Below are positions 35,402 to 44,851 of a stretch of DNA of 64,000 nt, piece after piece (position 1 is the first letter of the stretch; each line of letters begins with the position of its first letter). The position numbers and the translations under genes are program-made. Source of the stretch: Anaerocolumna jejuensis DSM 15929 (GTDB taxonomy: Bacteria; Bacillota; Clostridia; Lachnospirales; Lachnospiraceae); NCBI RefSeq assembly GCF_900142215.1, contig NZ_FRAC01000014.1, forward strand, positions 1 through 64,000. The letters are read 5' to 3'. Under the pieces are notes generated by a model. The model made no database searches. It worked only from the letters and a program-made list of their open reading frames with translations, and was not told where the DNA came from.

Positions 35402-35888
35402 AATTTAACTCCTTCTCTTCCCTTTTGATATAATTTCCATCAGCTTATGACCTTTTTCTCCTCCCATCATTCCAACAAATCCTATTAGCGTATCATTAAG
35501 AACTGTTTTTTGATATTCATGAGGTAATTATACCACCTTTTTTATACAAAATATAACGTAAATCGAGCCGCTTTGTCAAGCTAATTTTTAGTCGCAAATC
35601 CTTGTAACATCAGTAATTTCCTTGATTTCTGCGGTATTGCAAACTTTATTAGTATTAATTGACTATATGATAATAAGGAAGTTTTTTCATTTTTTTAAAT
35701 CTGCATTAAAAATAGATTAAATTTACAAAATTCTTCTTGATTATTAGAATGAAAAGGTATATGCTTATGAAGATTTTCTGCAAAGCTTGAATATGAAATA
35801 AGCTTGCAATTAGTATGATAGCTTTCCATTTATAGCCTATTATATTAACCGTGAAAAAATTTGAATTAACTTGGAAAAGGTGAAACTA
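35402..35888. other. divergent intergenic region motA / kimA
   Basis: About 490 bp without a clear gene. On the minus strand TTGACA (about 35573-35578) with TATATT 18 bp on, and a perfect TATAAT at about 35528-35533, offer sigma-A promoters for motAB. Between them and motA lies a frame ending GGEKGHKLMEIISKGKRRS just before the motA ribosome site. The rest is AT-rich. I see no c-di-AMP riboswitch before kimA. Confidence 0.5.
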
Positions 35889-37721
35889 ATGTATGACAAT
35901 TTAAAAAGGGTGTTGATAGGCAAGCCCCTTAAAAACGAAGAATCGGATGGTCAGAGATACGGTATATTGTGGGGGCTTCCTATATTAGCCAGTGATGCAA
36001 TATCCTCCGTAGCCTATGCAGGTCAGGAAATGCTTCTTGTAATGCTTCCGGTAGCAGGTGCCTTGGCCTATGACCAGCTGTCCCTCGTTTCCGGCGCTAT
36101 TATCGTTCTTCTTTTGATTTTGACGCTTTCCTACCGTCAGACTATTGAGCATTATCCCAATGGCGGTGGTGCCTATATTGTTGCAAAGGATAACTTAGGA
36201 ACCAAAGCCGGCGTTACTGCCGGTGCCGCTCTTTGTATTGATTACATACTAACCGTTGCAGTCAGCATCTCATCCGGTGTTGAACAGATTACTTCCGCTT
36301 TTACCGTATTAAAGCCCTACACCGTGATTATCTGTATTGCAATGGTCCTTTTCCTTATGATAGGAAACTTAAGAGGTATCCGGGAAGCCTCCAAGCTGTT
36401 CGGCCTTCCCGCTTATGCCTTTATGATAGCGCTCTTATTACTGCTTATCTTCGGTTTTGCCAAAATTAAGGGTGGTTATGTAGCCCCTGAGCCTACGATT
36501 AAATCTTTGGGCGAGCCCATAACCCTTATCCTTCTCCTCCGTGCATTTTCAAGCGGATGTACTGCTTTAACCGGTGTGGAGGCCGTAAGTAACGCTGTGC
36601 CGAATTTTAAGTCCCCCTCAGTTAAATATGCCAAAACCGTACTTTTATTATTATCCATTATTATATTGGTACTTTTTGGAGGTACTTCCGTTTTAGCTAA
36701 TATGTACCATGTTGTTCCCGGCGAAAGAGCCATGCTGGTGCTTATTGCTGAGCAGGTATTCGGCCACGGCTTTATGTACTATTATGTAACCATAACCACC
36801 TTCATCATATTGATCATGGCAGCGAATACCGCTTATTCCGGTTTTCCTCTTCTTCTGGCCGTTATGGCAAAGGAAGGCTTTGTGCCAAGACAGCTTAGTA
36901 TGAAGGGTGACAGGTTAAGCTATTCCAATGGTATTTTATTTCTTTCTGCTGTAGCAAGTGGTTTGATTATTCTATTTAAAGCAAATGTTACTTCCCTGAT
37001 TGGCCTATACGCTATCGGAGTATTTATTTCCTTTACCCTGTCACAGGCAGGTATGTTAAGAAGATGGCTGAAAACCAGAGGAAAGAACTGGGTTCCCAAG
37101 GCAATTGTCAATGGACTGGGAGCATTAGCAACGACCTTAGCCGTAATAATTATTGCTTTTACCAAGTTCCATCAGGGTGCCTGGGTCGTAATTGTCCTTA
37201 TCCCGATTCTGATTGTATTAATGTTCCGGGTCAAGAGACACTATGAGAACATCCGAAAGCAGCTGAAGGTATCCCAAAAAACCCTGGACCGTGCGGATAT
37301 CAACAATAAAGTATATACCAACCGTGTTATCGTTCCCCTTTCCAGTGTGAATAAGTCCAGTATCCGTGCATTAAAGTATGGAAAGACCATTTCACCAAAT
37401 GTAACTGCCTTCTGTGTGGCGACCGATGAGGAAAGTGCGGCTAAAGTACAGGAAAAATATAATGAGCTTGGTACCCCAATCCCTTTGATTATTAAATATA
37501 ACCCCTACCGTAAGGTGGTTGAACCTTTACTGGAATTTATAGAATCTGCCGAATATGAATACAAAAAGGGCGATATAATAACCGTCATCCTGCCTCAATT
37601 TGTTGTAAAGCGCTGGTGGCAGCGGCTGCTGCACAACCAGACGGGAAGATACGTCGAGCGTAAGCTGTTAAAGCATAAGCACATCGTCGTAGCTGTAATG
37701 CCACTTCAATTAAATGATTAA
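35889..37721 (+). CDS. kimA: KimA-type potassium transporter (APC superfamily)
   Basis: The 610 residues have about twelve membrane helices and a 150-residue cytosolic C-terminal domain. The N-terminal half closely follows B. subtilis KimA (YdaO): IGKPLK, ASDAISSVAYAGQEMLLV, LSYRQTIEHYPNGGGAYIVAKDNLG and DYILTVAVSISSGVEQITSA. KimA is a high-affinity K+/H+ symporter; the remaining uncertainty is that other APC permeases share part of this pattern. The ATG at 35889 has AAAAGG 8 nt upstream; a TTG 18 bases earlier overlaps that site. Monocistronic. Confidence 0.85.
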   Translation: MYDNLKRVLIGKPLKNEESDGQRYGILWGLPILASDAISSVAYAGQEMLLVMLPVAGALAYDQLSLVSGAIIVLLLILTLSYRQTIEHYPNGGGAYIVAKDNLGTKAGVTAGAALCIDYILTVAVSISSGVEQITSAFTVLKPYTVIICIAMVLFLMIGNLRGIREASKLFGLPAYAFMIALLLLLIFGFAKIKGGYVAPEPTIKSLGEPITLILLLRAFSSGCTALTGVEAVSNAVPNFKSPSVKYAKTVLLLLSIIILVLFGGTSVLANMYHVVPGERAMLVLIAEQVFGHGFMYYYVTITTFIILIMAANTAYSGFPLLLAVMAKEGFVPRQLSMKGDRLSYSNGILFLSAVASGLIILFKANVTSLIGLYAIGVFISFTLSQAGMLRRWLKTRGKNWVPKAIVNGLGALATTLAVIIIAFTKFHQGAWVVIVLIPILIVLMFRVKRHYENIRKQLKVSQKTLDRADINNKVYTNRVIVPLSSVNKSSIRALKYGKTISPNVTAFCVATDEESAAKVQEKYNELGTPIPLIIKYNPYRKVVEPLLEFIESAEYEYKKGDIITVILPQFVVKRWWQRLLHNQTGRYVERKLLKHKHIVVAVMPLQLND

Positions 37722-37742
37722 AGTAACGAAATGCATAAAATT

Positions 37743-37792
37743 AATAATTAAAAAAGCAGTACCACAACACTTTATAATTGTGTGATACTGCT
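37743..37792 (-). terminator. terminator facing the GH3/pgmB operon
   Basis: AGCAGTA (37755-37761) pairs with TACTGCT (37786-37792), with an inner CACAA/TTGTG pairing. On the minus strand TTTTTTAATT follows, so the functional direction is toward transcripts coming from GH3. It may also slow kimA transcripts. Confidence 0.75.
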
Positions 37793-37798
37793 GCCTAT

Positions 37799-37900
37799 AA
37801 GGGGCTTTCGCAAAATACTAAAGTTCAACTAGATATGATTCCTTGCCAATTGGCCAGCATCAATATTTTGTTTGAAAAATTTATTTTGCGACAGCCTCTT
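37799..37900. mobile_element. 102-bp MITE-like inverted-repeat element
   Basis: The ends AAGGGGCTTTCGCAAAATA (37799-37817) and the reverse complement of 37882-37900 (AAGAGGCTGTCGCAAAATA) match at 17 of 19 positions. The 64 bp between them are not palindromic and encode nothing. The end sequence resembles terminal repeats of some insertion sequences with GGCTGTCGCAAAAT ends (IS1182-like, from memory). No clear target duplication is visible. Confidence 0.6.
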
Positions 37901-37923
37901 ATTTTTTATACCTAAAATCATAG

Positions 37924-39642
37924 TTATAGCTTTGTATCCCATCTTCCGACGAACGCATCAACCGGACTGCTTCCCTTGAATTCAGAGCGTCCCACTAATT
38001 TATCGATCACAGCCTGAAGGGTGCTGTCTTTTAATTTGTATGCATTTACAAATGTCCGGATTCTTGGTACGTCCAGCAAATGATAAGGATTTGCAAAGGA
38101 AATAAATATGGTGGGTATAGCTGCCTGAAAATTCGGGCAGTTTGCTCCCATGGGCTGAGCCCATTCTATACGTACGGTAGTCTGATTGCTCTTTGTTATC
38201 AGATTGGAAACATACACCAATAAATCATATTTATCTACCATATCCTTGTAGGAGACGGAGAAGCCTTCCTGAAAGCTGGCTGCCGGCTGGTAAATACTCA
38301 CCTCAAAGCCCTCTTTTTCAAAAGCCTCCTTTATCTTTTCAAGGTCCTCATTGCCGCCGCCCATATAGGCGTTATCTCCGGTAAACATCGGATAAAGAAG
38401 AATTCTCTTATATTGCTTGACATCTATAGGAACAATACCCTGTAAATTTTTAACCAGGGTCGCGGAGCAATCGGCGACCTGGAGATCAATCTCCCTGTGC
38501 TCTTTGCAGCCGACAATCTTCTTCGCTTCTTCTATATCGGGAAGCAGTGTTCCCTTTTCTTTCTTCTCCGGCAATTGAAGAGCTGCTTTTGTAGCAAGAA
38601 TTCTCATAACTGCTTCATCCAGTCTCTCAGGAGTGATAGTCCCATTTCTGACACCCTCTGCCATAAACTGATAATCCTCTTCCAGGTTCTTGGTAAACAG
38701 GAACATATCGCATCCGGCTGCAATGGTATAGGGAACTGCTTTATCACGGGCCATGGGAATGCACATACCGGCCATGGTGGTAGCATCTGTTATAATTAAG
38801 CCGTTAAAACCTAATTTACCTCTTAATAATCCCTTCAGCAATTCCGGTGCCAGGGTCGCAGGCATGATATCCTCCTCTTTTATTCCGGGAACTAATTTTC
38901 TGGAATAGGCCGGCTGCATAATGTGTCCAACCATAACAGTAAGGGCACCTGCATCAATGCATGCCTGGTATGCAGCACCAAAGGATTCATCCCATTCCTC
39001 ACAGGAAAGTGAATTGATACTGGTTACCAGATGCTGATCCCTTTCGTCTACCCCATCACCGGGAAAATGTTTGATGGAAACTGCCATTCCCTGCTCCTGG
39101 ACAGCCTTTGTATAGGCAACACCGCAGTCACGGACCAGCTTCGGATCGGAACCATACAGCCTGGTTGCCATAATCGGGTTGCGGAAATTGTAATCAATAT
39201 CAATAACCGGAGCAAATGCATAATTAGCTCCTACGGCAAGTCCTTCTCTTGCGCAGACATAGCCCTGCTTCCCTGCAAATTCAGGATTACCGGCGGCACC
39301 AATCTGCATATTGGGTCCGATATTCGTCCCTTCTGTAATCATTCCGTCTCCGCCGGCTTCAAAGTTAGCGGAAATCAGCATGGGAATCCTGGATTCCTTC
39401 TGCAGATAGGTAATCGCTTTGCAGCATTCCTCCAATGGCATCGGCCGTCCCATAATGCCGCCGATTTTATACTTGTGCACCAGTTCACCTAAATATTCTT
39501 CCTCACTGCTGTACATAATCAGATGGAACAGCTGCCCGATTTTTTCTTCCTCTGTCATTCCTTCCAAGGTGCTCTTCACCCAATCCGCCTGTTTATCGTT
39601 GAGCTTAAATGGATTCTTCCTTAACACATCATAATTAATCAT
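37924..39642 (-). CDS. glycoside hydrolase family 3 enzyme
   Basis: The 572 residues contain a GH3 N-terminal TIM barrel (LISANFEAGGDGMITEGTNIG; KHFPGDGVDERDQHL; GFNGLIITDATTMAGM with the nucleophile Asp) and a C-terminal alpha/beta domain. KHFPG-D-G-x(4)-D-x-H resembles the NagZ-type loop whose His is the acid/base, suggesting beta-N-acetylhexosaminidase-like or phosphorylase-like chemistry rather than a classical beta-glucosidase. No signal peptide, so it acts on imported material. It starts 2 nt after pgmB ends, in one operon. Substrate not assignable. Confidence 0.85.
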   Translation of the reverse strand: MINYDVLRKNPFKLNDKQADWVKSTLEGMTEEEKIGQLFHLIMYSSEEEYLGELVHKYKIGGIMGRPMPLEECCKAITYLQKESRIPMLISANFEAGGDGMITEGTNIGPNMQIGAAGNPEFAGKQGYVCAREGLAVGANYAFAPVIDIDYNFRNPIMATRLYGSDPKLVRDCGVAYTKAVQEQGMAVSIKHFPGDGVDERDQHLVTSINSLSCEEWDESFGAAYQACIDAGALTVMVGHIMQPAYSRKLVPGIKEEDIMPATLAPELLKGLLRGKLGFNGLIITDATTMAGMCIPMARDKAVPYTIAAGCDMFLFTKNLEEDYQFMAEGVRNGTITPERLDEAVMRILATKAALQLPEKKEKGTLLPDIEEAKKIVGCKEHREIDLQVADCSATLVKNLQGIVPIDVKQYKRILLYPMFTGDNAYMGGGNEDLEKIKEAFEKEGFEVSIYQPAASFQEGFSVSYKDMVDKYDLLVYVSNLITKSNQTTVRIEWAQPMGANCPNFQAAIPTIFISFANPYHLLDVPRIRTFVNAYKLKDSTLQAVIDKLVGRSEFKGSSPVDAFVGRWDTKL

Positions 39643-39644
39643 TT

Positions 39645-40316
39645 TTAACTCCTTTCTACCTCCTGTAATTTTTTCACAATATCTTCAATGGTTATGTTAT
39701 TCAGACCTGGTAATATAATATCTGCTTCCGGTAAATTTTCCTCCGTGCCAATGCCTACAGCGTACATTCCCGCATTATGGGCCGCTTCAATTCCGGCAGC
39801 CGCATCCTCAAATACGGCACAGCTGTCAGAAGGCAGCTTCAAAAGCTCAGCTCCCTTAAGAAATATTTCCGGATCCGGTTTTGCATTTGATACTATTGTA
39901 CCGTCAGCAATTTCATCAAATAAATCCGTAATCCCCAGCTTTTCCAGGATGAGCTTTGCATTCCTGCTGGCGGAGCCTAAAGCAAGCCTGTACCCTCCTG
40001 CTCTTGCATCCTCTAAGAATTTTCTTACTCCCGGAAGAATTTCATCCGATTTCAGCTGATAAATATATTCCAGATAAATATCATTTTTTTTCGTACAGTT
40101 CTTTTCTTTTTCTTCCTCCGGCATGGTTACTCCGCCGATTTCCAGAATAATTTCAAAAGAACGCATACGGCTGACCCCTTTTAATCTTTCATTATCTTTC
40201 TCCGTAAAATTAATATCCAGGTCATCCGCCAGCTTTTTCCACGCCAGATAGTGATATTTTGCCGTGTCGACAATAACACCGTCCAAATCAAACAGCAAGC
40301 CTTTTATTTCTTTCAC
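39645..40316 (-). CDS. pgmB: beta-phosphoglucomutase
   Basis: A HAD-family mutase of 223 residues converting beta-glucose 1-phosphate to glucose 6-phosphate. It carries the nucleophile Asp10 and acid/base Asp12 in LLFDLDGVIVDTAKYHYLAW, the GVSRMRSFE cap motif specific to beta-PGM, LGSASRNAK, NAKPDPEIFL and VFEDAAAGIEAAHNAGM. The GTG start has AGGAGG 6 nt upstream. Its presence suggests some sugar in this island is released by an inverting alpha-glucoside phosphorylase, although no such gene is in the window. Confidence 0.93.
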   Translation of the reverse strand: MKEIKGLLFDLDGVIVDTAKYHYLAWKKLADDLDINFTEKDNERLKGVSRMRSFEIILEIGGVTMPEEEKEKNCTKKNDIYLEYIYQLKSDEILPGVRKFLEDARAGGYRLALGSASRNAKLILEKLGITDLFDEIADGTIVSNAKPDPEIFLKGAELLKLPSDSCAVFEDAAAGIEAAHNAGMYAVGIGTEENLPEADIILPGLNNITIEDIVKKLQEVERS

Positions 40317-40603
40317 ATTTTACCTCCTTTATCCGTGTTTACCCCCAGATGTAATCAGAAAATCAGAAAGCATTTTCCATCAAGTTTTTATGTCATAATT
40401 CTTTACTTTATACCTGTACTTTATAATATTTTTACCTTTGAAACAAGGCTTTAAATTATGTAATTTCCTGCATTTTTTTATTTTTACGGCATCTTATCAC
40501 AGATTATTCCGCTAATAAAATCTTAAATATTTACAGTTGTATTTGAGTCGTGTTCAAAAATTTAGTATAATAGTGTTATCAATCGAAAGAAGAGGATAAC
40601 CTT
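40317..40603. promoter_or_regulatory. divergent promoter region pgmB / AraC-GH39
   Basis: AT-rich region. On the plus strand TTGAGT (40543-40548) and a perfect TATAAT (40566-40571) are 17 bp apart upstream of the AraC-GH39 gene. The pgmB promoter was not resolved. Confidence 0.7.
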
Positions 40604-43120
40604 ATGGCAGAGAAATTTCAGGATACCCATGAAACCATTGAATACGGCAAAGACCTGCCCATCAAACTGTTCTGTCAGCGGATCGGTATCATAGAAAAGC
40701 ACTGGCATAGAAGCATTGAGCTGCTTCTGGTATTGTCAGGCACACTTGTGGTCCGGGTGGAAAACCGGAAATATGTGCTGCAGGAAGATGATATTCTGTT
40801 AATAAATTCTGACCAGGTCCATGATACCAGCAGTGAGGATTGTGTTCTGGTCCTTCTGCAGATGAGTCTGTCCCGGTTTCATTTGGACTGGCTCACTCCC
40901 GAATCCGTGCATTTTGACTGCAATTCAACAGTGCAAATAAACAGCAAAGCCTTTGACCAGATTCGTGAGATCATAGCCAGACTAATAAAATTAAATTCGA
41001 GTACCTCTCCTTCCTCCCAGCTGCTCCAGCTATCCTATGCCTATCATATGATATACCTGCTATTGTTTCATTTTGTCAGCCATAACCCTGATAAGAGCCG
41101 CCCGCCAAAACAGCTGGAACGGTTGAAACATATCATCCGCTATGTGGAGGAAAACTATCAGAAAAATATTACCTTAACGGAAATTGCAGAAAGAGAAGCT
41201 TTGACACCGCCTTATCTGTCTTTCTTTTTTGAAAAAAATATGAACATCTCCCTTATGGGTTACATTGCTAAGATTCGTTTGAATCATTCCTTTCCTTATC
41301 TGCTGGATACGGATAAATCCATTGAAGAGATTGCGGAAATCTGCGGCTTTCCGAACCAGCGCTCCTTCACCGCCCTCTTTAAAAAACAGTACGGCATGCT
41401 TCCCAGCCAATACCGGAAAATACATCTTAGCTCTGACACAAAAATGAATTCCATCCCCATGAATACTATTTCCCAGTATCTGAGCCTGGAAAAATATGAT
41501 TTTTATGAAAAGCTCACCTCCTATTTACAGACGCCTAATGCAGCACCGGCTGCAGAGCCTGCTCTGAAAGTAAATTATTCTATAGGTGCCATAAAGGCTG
41601 GAAGTACAGGGAAGCCTCTGAAGAAAAATTATTTAAACTTCTGTTCCGTGGGACGGGCAAAGGAAATCCTCCTGGGCAGCGTACAGGCTATGTTAAAGAC
41701 CCAGCAGAAGGAAATCGGCTTCCGGTATATTAAATTTCATGACATTTTCAGTGATGAGCTCATGGTCTATAAAGAAGATGCCAAGGGGCAGCCTATTCTT
41801 AATTTTAATATGGCCGATGAAGTATTTGACTATTTATTAAGTATTCAGCTAAAACCGCTGGTACAACTGTCCTTTATGCCAAGGTCCCTGGCAAAGGACC
41901 CGAATTCCACCATATTTGCCCTGCCTTTCTGTATCAGTGAACCAAAGGATGATAAAAAATGGGCTTATCTGGTCACCAGCTTTATTGACCATTTATTGGA
42001 GCGGTACGGCTTCGTCGAGGTTTCTCAGTGGATATTTACCTTCTGGAACGAAACCATGACAGGTCATCCTTTTGACTTTAAGGACGTACAGACCTTCCTC
42101 CGATTGTACAAAGTTACTTATGAGAGTGTAAAAAGCTGCAATTCTTCCCTTTTATTTGCATCCACCTCCTATATAAGTAACACCTTTCCTTCCGAAAATT
42201 ACGACCTTTTTATGAATTTTGCCGCACAAAACAGCTGTAAGCCGGACGCATACCTTTTTCATTTTTATCCTCTTCCCTCCCATGCTTCCGGTATGGAATC
42301 CCAAATGGGCCTTCACAGCCTTTCCCTCAATTTAAGTGGTATGGTCTCCCATGATCCGAATAGCTTCGGTAATTATCTGAAGATGCTGAACCGTCATTTG
42401 CCGGATAGGAACAGGCTTCCCCTATATATTACGGAATGGAATTTAAGTTCCTCCCACAGGGAATGGCTGAATGATACCTGCTATGCCTCTGCCTATATTG
42501 TAAGGAATATCTGCAGGAACCACGATTTGTCGGATGGCTTCTGTCACTGGACTCTCTCGGATTGGATAGAGGAATTGGATTTTCCGGAGGAATTATTTCA
42601 TGGGGGAGTCGGACATTTTACGAAGAATGGTATAAAGAAACCGGTATACTACGCTTACCGTTTCTTATCCGAATTAGGGGAAGAGCTGCTGGCAGAAGGC
42701 GAAGGATATTTTATAACAAAAGGCAGTGACGATTACCGTATTCTTTTATACAATTACTTTGATGTTTCCCCGGCTTACCGGGAAGGCTTTAACTTTAACA
42801 TGAGCTTTACGGAACGCTATGACATATTTGCGGATACAGCAAACAAAGAATTTCAACTGGATCTGGAAGAAATAGCAGAAGGCAGCTACCAGATAACTGA
42901 AAAAATTGTAAACAGGCAATATGGAAGCTGTTATGACAAATGGATTGAAATGGGAGCCCATCCCTTGAACAGCCAGGAGGAAATCGACACCTTACGGGAT
43001 TTGTCCAGGCCTCTTATTAAAAAGTCAAAATTCACTTCCGATAATTGTGTACTGCATTATCACGGGAATCTGGCTCCCCATGAAATACGGCTTGTCCTTA
43101 TTCGGAAAATATCAGGATAG
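40604..43120 (+). CDS. AraC-type regulator fused to a GH39-like domain
   Basis: The 838 residues begin with a cupin-like AraC sensor (IEKHWHRSIELLLVLSGTLV, LINSDQVHDTS) and an AraC HTH domain at about 175-275 (ITLTEIAEREALTPPYLSFF, SIEEIAEICGFPNQRSFTAL, YRKIH). From about 320 onward it is like GH39 beta-xylosidase: an acid/base candidate Glu483 in FTFWNETM and a nucleophile candidate Glu611 in YITEWNLSS, with SDWIEELDFPEELFHGGVGH. Both glutamates are retained, so the domain may be catalytic or a sugar sensor. No signal peptide. It probably controls the neighbouring hydrolase genes. Confidence 0.88.
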   Translation: MAEKFQDTHETIEYGKDLPIKLFCQRIGIIEKHWHRSIELLLVLSGTLVVRVENRKYVLQEDDILLINSDQVHDTSSEDCVLVLLQMSLSRFHLDWLTPESVHFDCNSTVQINSKAFDQIREIIARLIKLNSSTSPSSQLLQLSYAYHMIYLLLFHFVSHNPDKSRPPKQLERLKHIIRYVEENYQKNITLTEIAEREALTPPYLSFFFEKNMNISLMGYIAKIRLNHSFPYLLDTDKSIEEIAEICGFPNQRSFTALFKKQYGMLPSQYRKIHLSSDTKMNSIPMNTISQYLSLEKYDFYEKLTSYLQTPNAAPAAEPALKVNYSIGAIKAGSTGKPLKKNYLNFCSVGRAKEILLGSVQAMLKTQQKEIGFRYIKFHDIFSDELMVYKEDAKGQPILNFNMADEVFDYLLSIQLKPLVQLSFMPRSLAKDPNSTIFALPFCISEPKDDKKWAYLVTSFIDHLLERYGFVEVSQWIFTFWNETMTGHPFDFKDVQTFLRLYKVTYESVKSCNSSLLFASTSYISNTFPSENYDLFMNFAAQNSCKPDAYLFHFYPLPSHASGMESQMGLHSLSLNLSGMVSHDPNSFGNYLKMLNRHLPDRNRLPLYITEWNLSSSHREWLNDTCYASAYIVRNICRNHDLSDGFCHWTLSDWIEELDFPEELFHGGVGHFTKNGIKKPVYYAYRFLSELGEELLAEGEGYFITKGSDDYRILLYNYFDVSPAYREGFNFNMSFTERYDIFADTANKEFQLDLEEIAEGSYQITEKIVNRQYGSCYDKWIEMGAHPLNSQEEIDTLRDLSRPLIKKSKFTSDNCVLHYHGNLAPHEIRLVLIRKISG

Positions 43121-43269
43121 GTATTTTTATGTAATTTATAGCAGAGCTTTTTCCAATGGTATACCGGGAGAAAATGACCTCCTTTTAGTGATATTTTTTG
43201 ACAGGATATTTATAGTATCTTTTCCTTAAACGTTATATAATAATAAAAACATATAGAATGGGGGATTTT

Positions 43270-44787
43270 ATGGAGAATCTTAGGTATACAGCATCCGTAG
43301 AAAAATGGGACACCTTCGAAGCAGTCCTGCCAGGATTTCAGGACGGAAATCCTTTTAAGGACTATACTATTTACGGTGTCTTTGTTTCTGGCAATGAAAG
43401 AAAAACAGTGGATGGATTTTACGACGGAAACGGGAGATATATTGTACGTTTTATGCCCTCCTTTGAAGAAGAATATGAATTTACCATTAAAGGAACTTTT
43501 TCATCGGAAGAATACAGGGGGAATTTTAAAGTAACACCTTCCTCCGAAATTAATCACGGCCCGGTAAGAGTGGGCTCCCATCTTCACCTGGCTTATGAGG
43601 ATGGAACTCCCTTCCACTGCCTTGGCACCACCTGCTATGTTTGGACTCATCAATCCACTTCATTACAGGAGGAAACCTTGAAAACCTTGTCGGAGAATGC
43701 CTTTAATAAGCTGCGCTTTTGCATTTTCCCCAAACACTACATTTATAATTTTCATGAACCAATCTCTTACCCCTATGAAGGTACACCCTGTGATTCCTCA
43801 GGGTTAAATGAAGATAATATTGTCTTATTCGGCGACAATGCCATTCCGGAAGGGAACCATTGGGACTTTCAGCGCTTTAATCCTGTACATTTTCAGAATT
43901 TTGAAGAGCGCATTAAAGATTTAAGGGCTCTCGGAATAGAAGCGGATATTATACTGATGCACCCCTACGACCGGTGGGGTTTCAGCCACATGTCCCCAGA
44001 GGAGGAAGCCTTTTATCTTCGCTATGTAATGGCCAGATTCAGCGCTTACCGAAATGTATGGTGGTCCCTGGCAAACGAATATGATCTGTTCTTCCATAAG
44101 TCAGTTGCCGACTGGGAAGCAAATGCCAGGGAAGTATATACCCACGACCCTTACGGGCATCTGCGCTCCATACATAACTGCCTGGAGTTCTATGATTATA
44201 GCAGGCCCTGGATAACCCACAGCAGTATCCAGCGTATCGATTTATATAAATCTTCGGAGCTGACGGATGAATGGCGGCTACGGTACAACAAGCCGGTCGT
44301 ACTGGACGAAATCGCATATGAAGGTAATATCAACCAGGCATGGGGCAATATCAGCGGGCAGGAAATGACAAGACGCTTCTGGGAAGGATTTGTCCGAGGC
44401 GGATATCCCGGCCACGGCGAAACCTACCAGCATCCGGAGAACATCCTCTGGTGGTCCCATGGAGGCAGTCTCCACGGAGAAAGCCCGGCCCGTATAAAGT
44501 TTTTAGCAGAAATTATGCAGCAGACTCCCGGAAGCGGCCTGATTCCCGTTAAAGGTGAATGGGATGAGGTTGTCGGTATTGCTGACAACGGCGCCTATGC
44601 CATCCATTATTACAGCGGCTTCCGTCCCGGCTTCCGTACCTTCTCTTTTAAGGATAACCACAGCTATGAGGTAGAAATAATTGATACCTGGAATATGACA
44701 GTGGAAAATGCCGGTACCTTCCAGGGTAAGTTTAAAATAACTCTTCCCGGAAGAGAATTTATGGCAATACGTATTATCAGAAAATAG
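43270..44787 (+). CDS. DUF5060/DUF5605-type glycoside hydrolase
   Basis: The 505 residues have an N-terminal beta-sandwich (DUF5060-like, about 1-95), a TIM barrel (HLHLAYEDGTPFHCLGTTCY, NAFNKLRFCIFPKHY, MHPYDRWGFSHMS, WSLANEYDLF, PVVLDEIAYEG) and a small C-terminal beta-domain. Acid/base and nucleophile candidates are the Glu residues in LANEYD and LDEIAYEG. These proteins belong to the DUF4038/DUF5605 group related to GH140 apiosidases. No signal peptide: intracellular. The ATG at 43270 is preferred to one four codons earlier because GGGGG lies 5 nt before it. Same direction as the AraC-GH39 gene. Confidence 0.8.
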   Translation: MENLRYTASVEKWDTFEAVLPGFQDGNPFKDYTIYGVFVSGNERKTVDGFYDGNGRYIVRFMPSFEEEYEFTIKGTFSSEEYRGNFKVTPSSEINHGPVRVGSHLHLAYEDGTPFHCLGTTCYVWTHQSTSLQEETLKTLSENAFNKLRFCIFPKHYIYNFHEPISYPYEGTPCDSSGLNEDNIVLFGDNAIPEGNHWDFQRFNPVHFQNFEERIKDLRALGIEADIILMHPYDRWGFSHMSPEEEAFYLRYVMARFSAYRNVWWSLANEYDLFFHKSVADWEANAREVYTHDPYGHLRSIHNCLEFYDYSRPWITHSSIQRIDLYKSSELTDEWRLRYNKPVVLDEIAYEGNINQAWGNISGQEMTRRFWEGFVRGGYPGHGETYQHPENILWWSHGGSLHGESPARIKFLAEIMQQTPGSGLIPVKGEWDEVVGIADNGAYAIHYYSGFRPGFRTFSFKDNHSYEVEIIDTWNMTVENAGTFQGKFKITLPGREFMAIRIIRK

Positions 44788-44790
44788 TAT

Positions 44791-44847
44791 AAAAGGACTG
44801 TTTCATTTTAGCTTCTGTTGCTTAAGCGATAATGAAACAGTCCTTTT
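44791..44847. terminator. bidirectional terminator
   Basis: A perfect 17-bp stem (44791-44807 with 44831-44847, arm AAAAGGACTGTTTCATT) and a 23-nt loop lie between the convergent DUF5605-type and MATE genes. U-runs end both arms. Confidence 0.9.
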
Positions 44848-44851
44848 AAAT

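Noticed and set aside
37924..40316. GH3 plus pgmB read as a beta-glucoside phosphorylase pathway
   Set aside because: A retaining GH3 phosphorylase would give the alpha-1-phosphate, while beta-PGM needs the beta anomer, so the pairing does not prove such a pathway.
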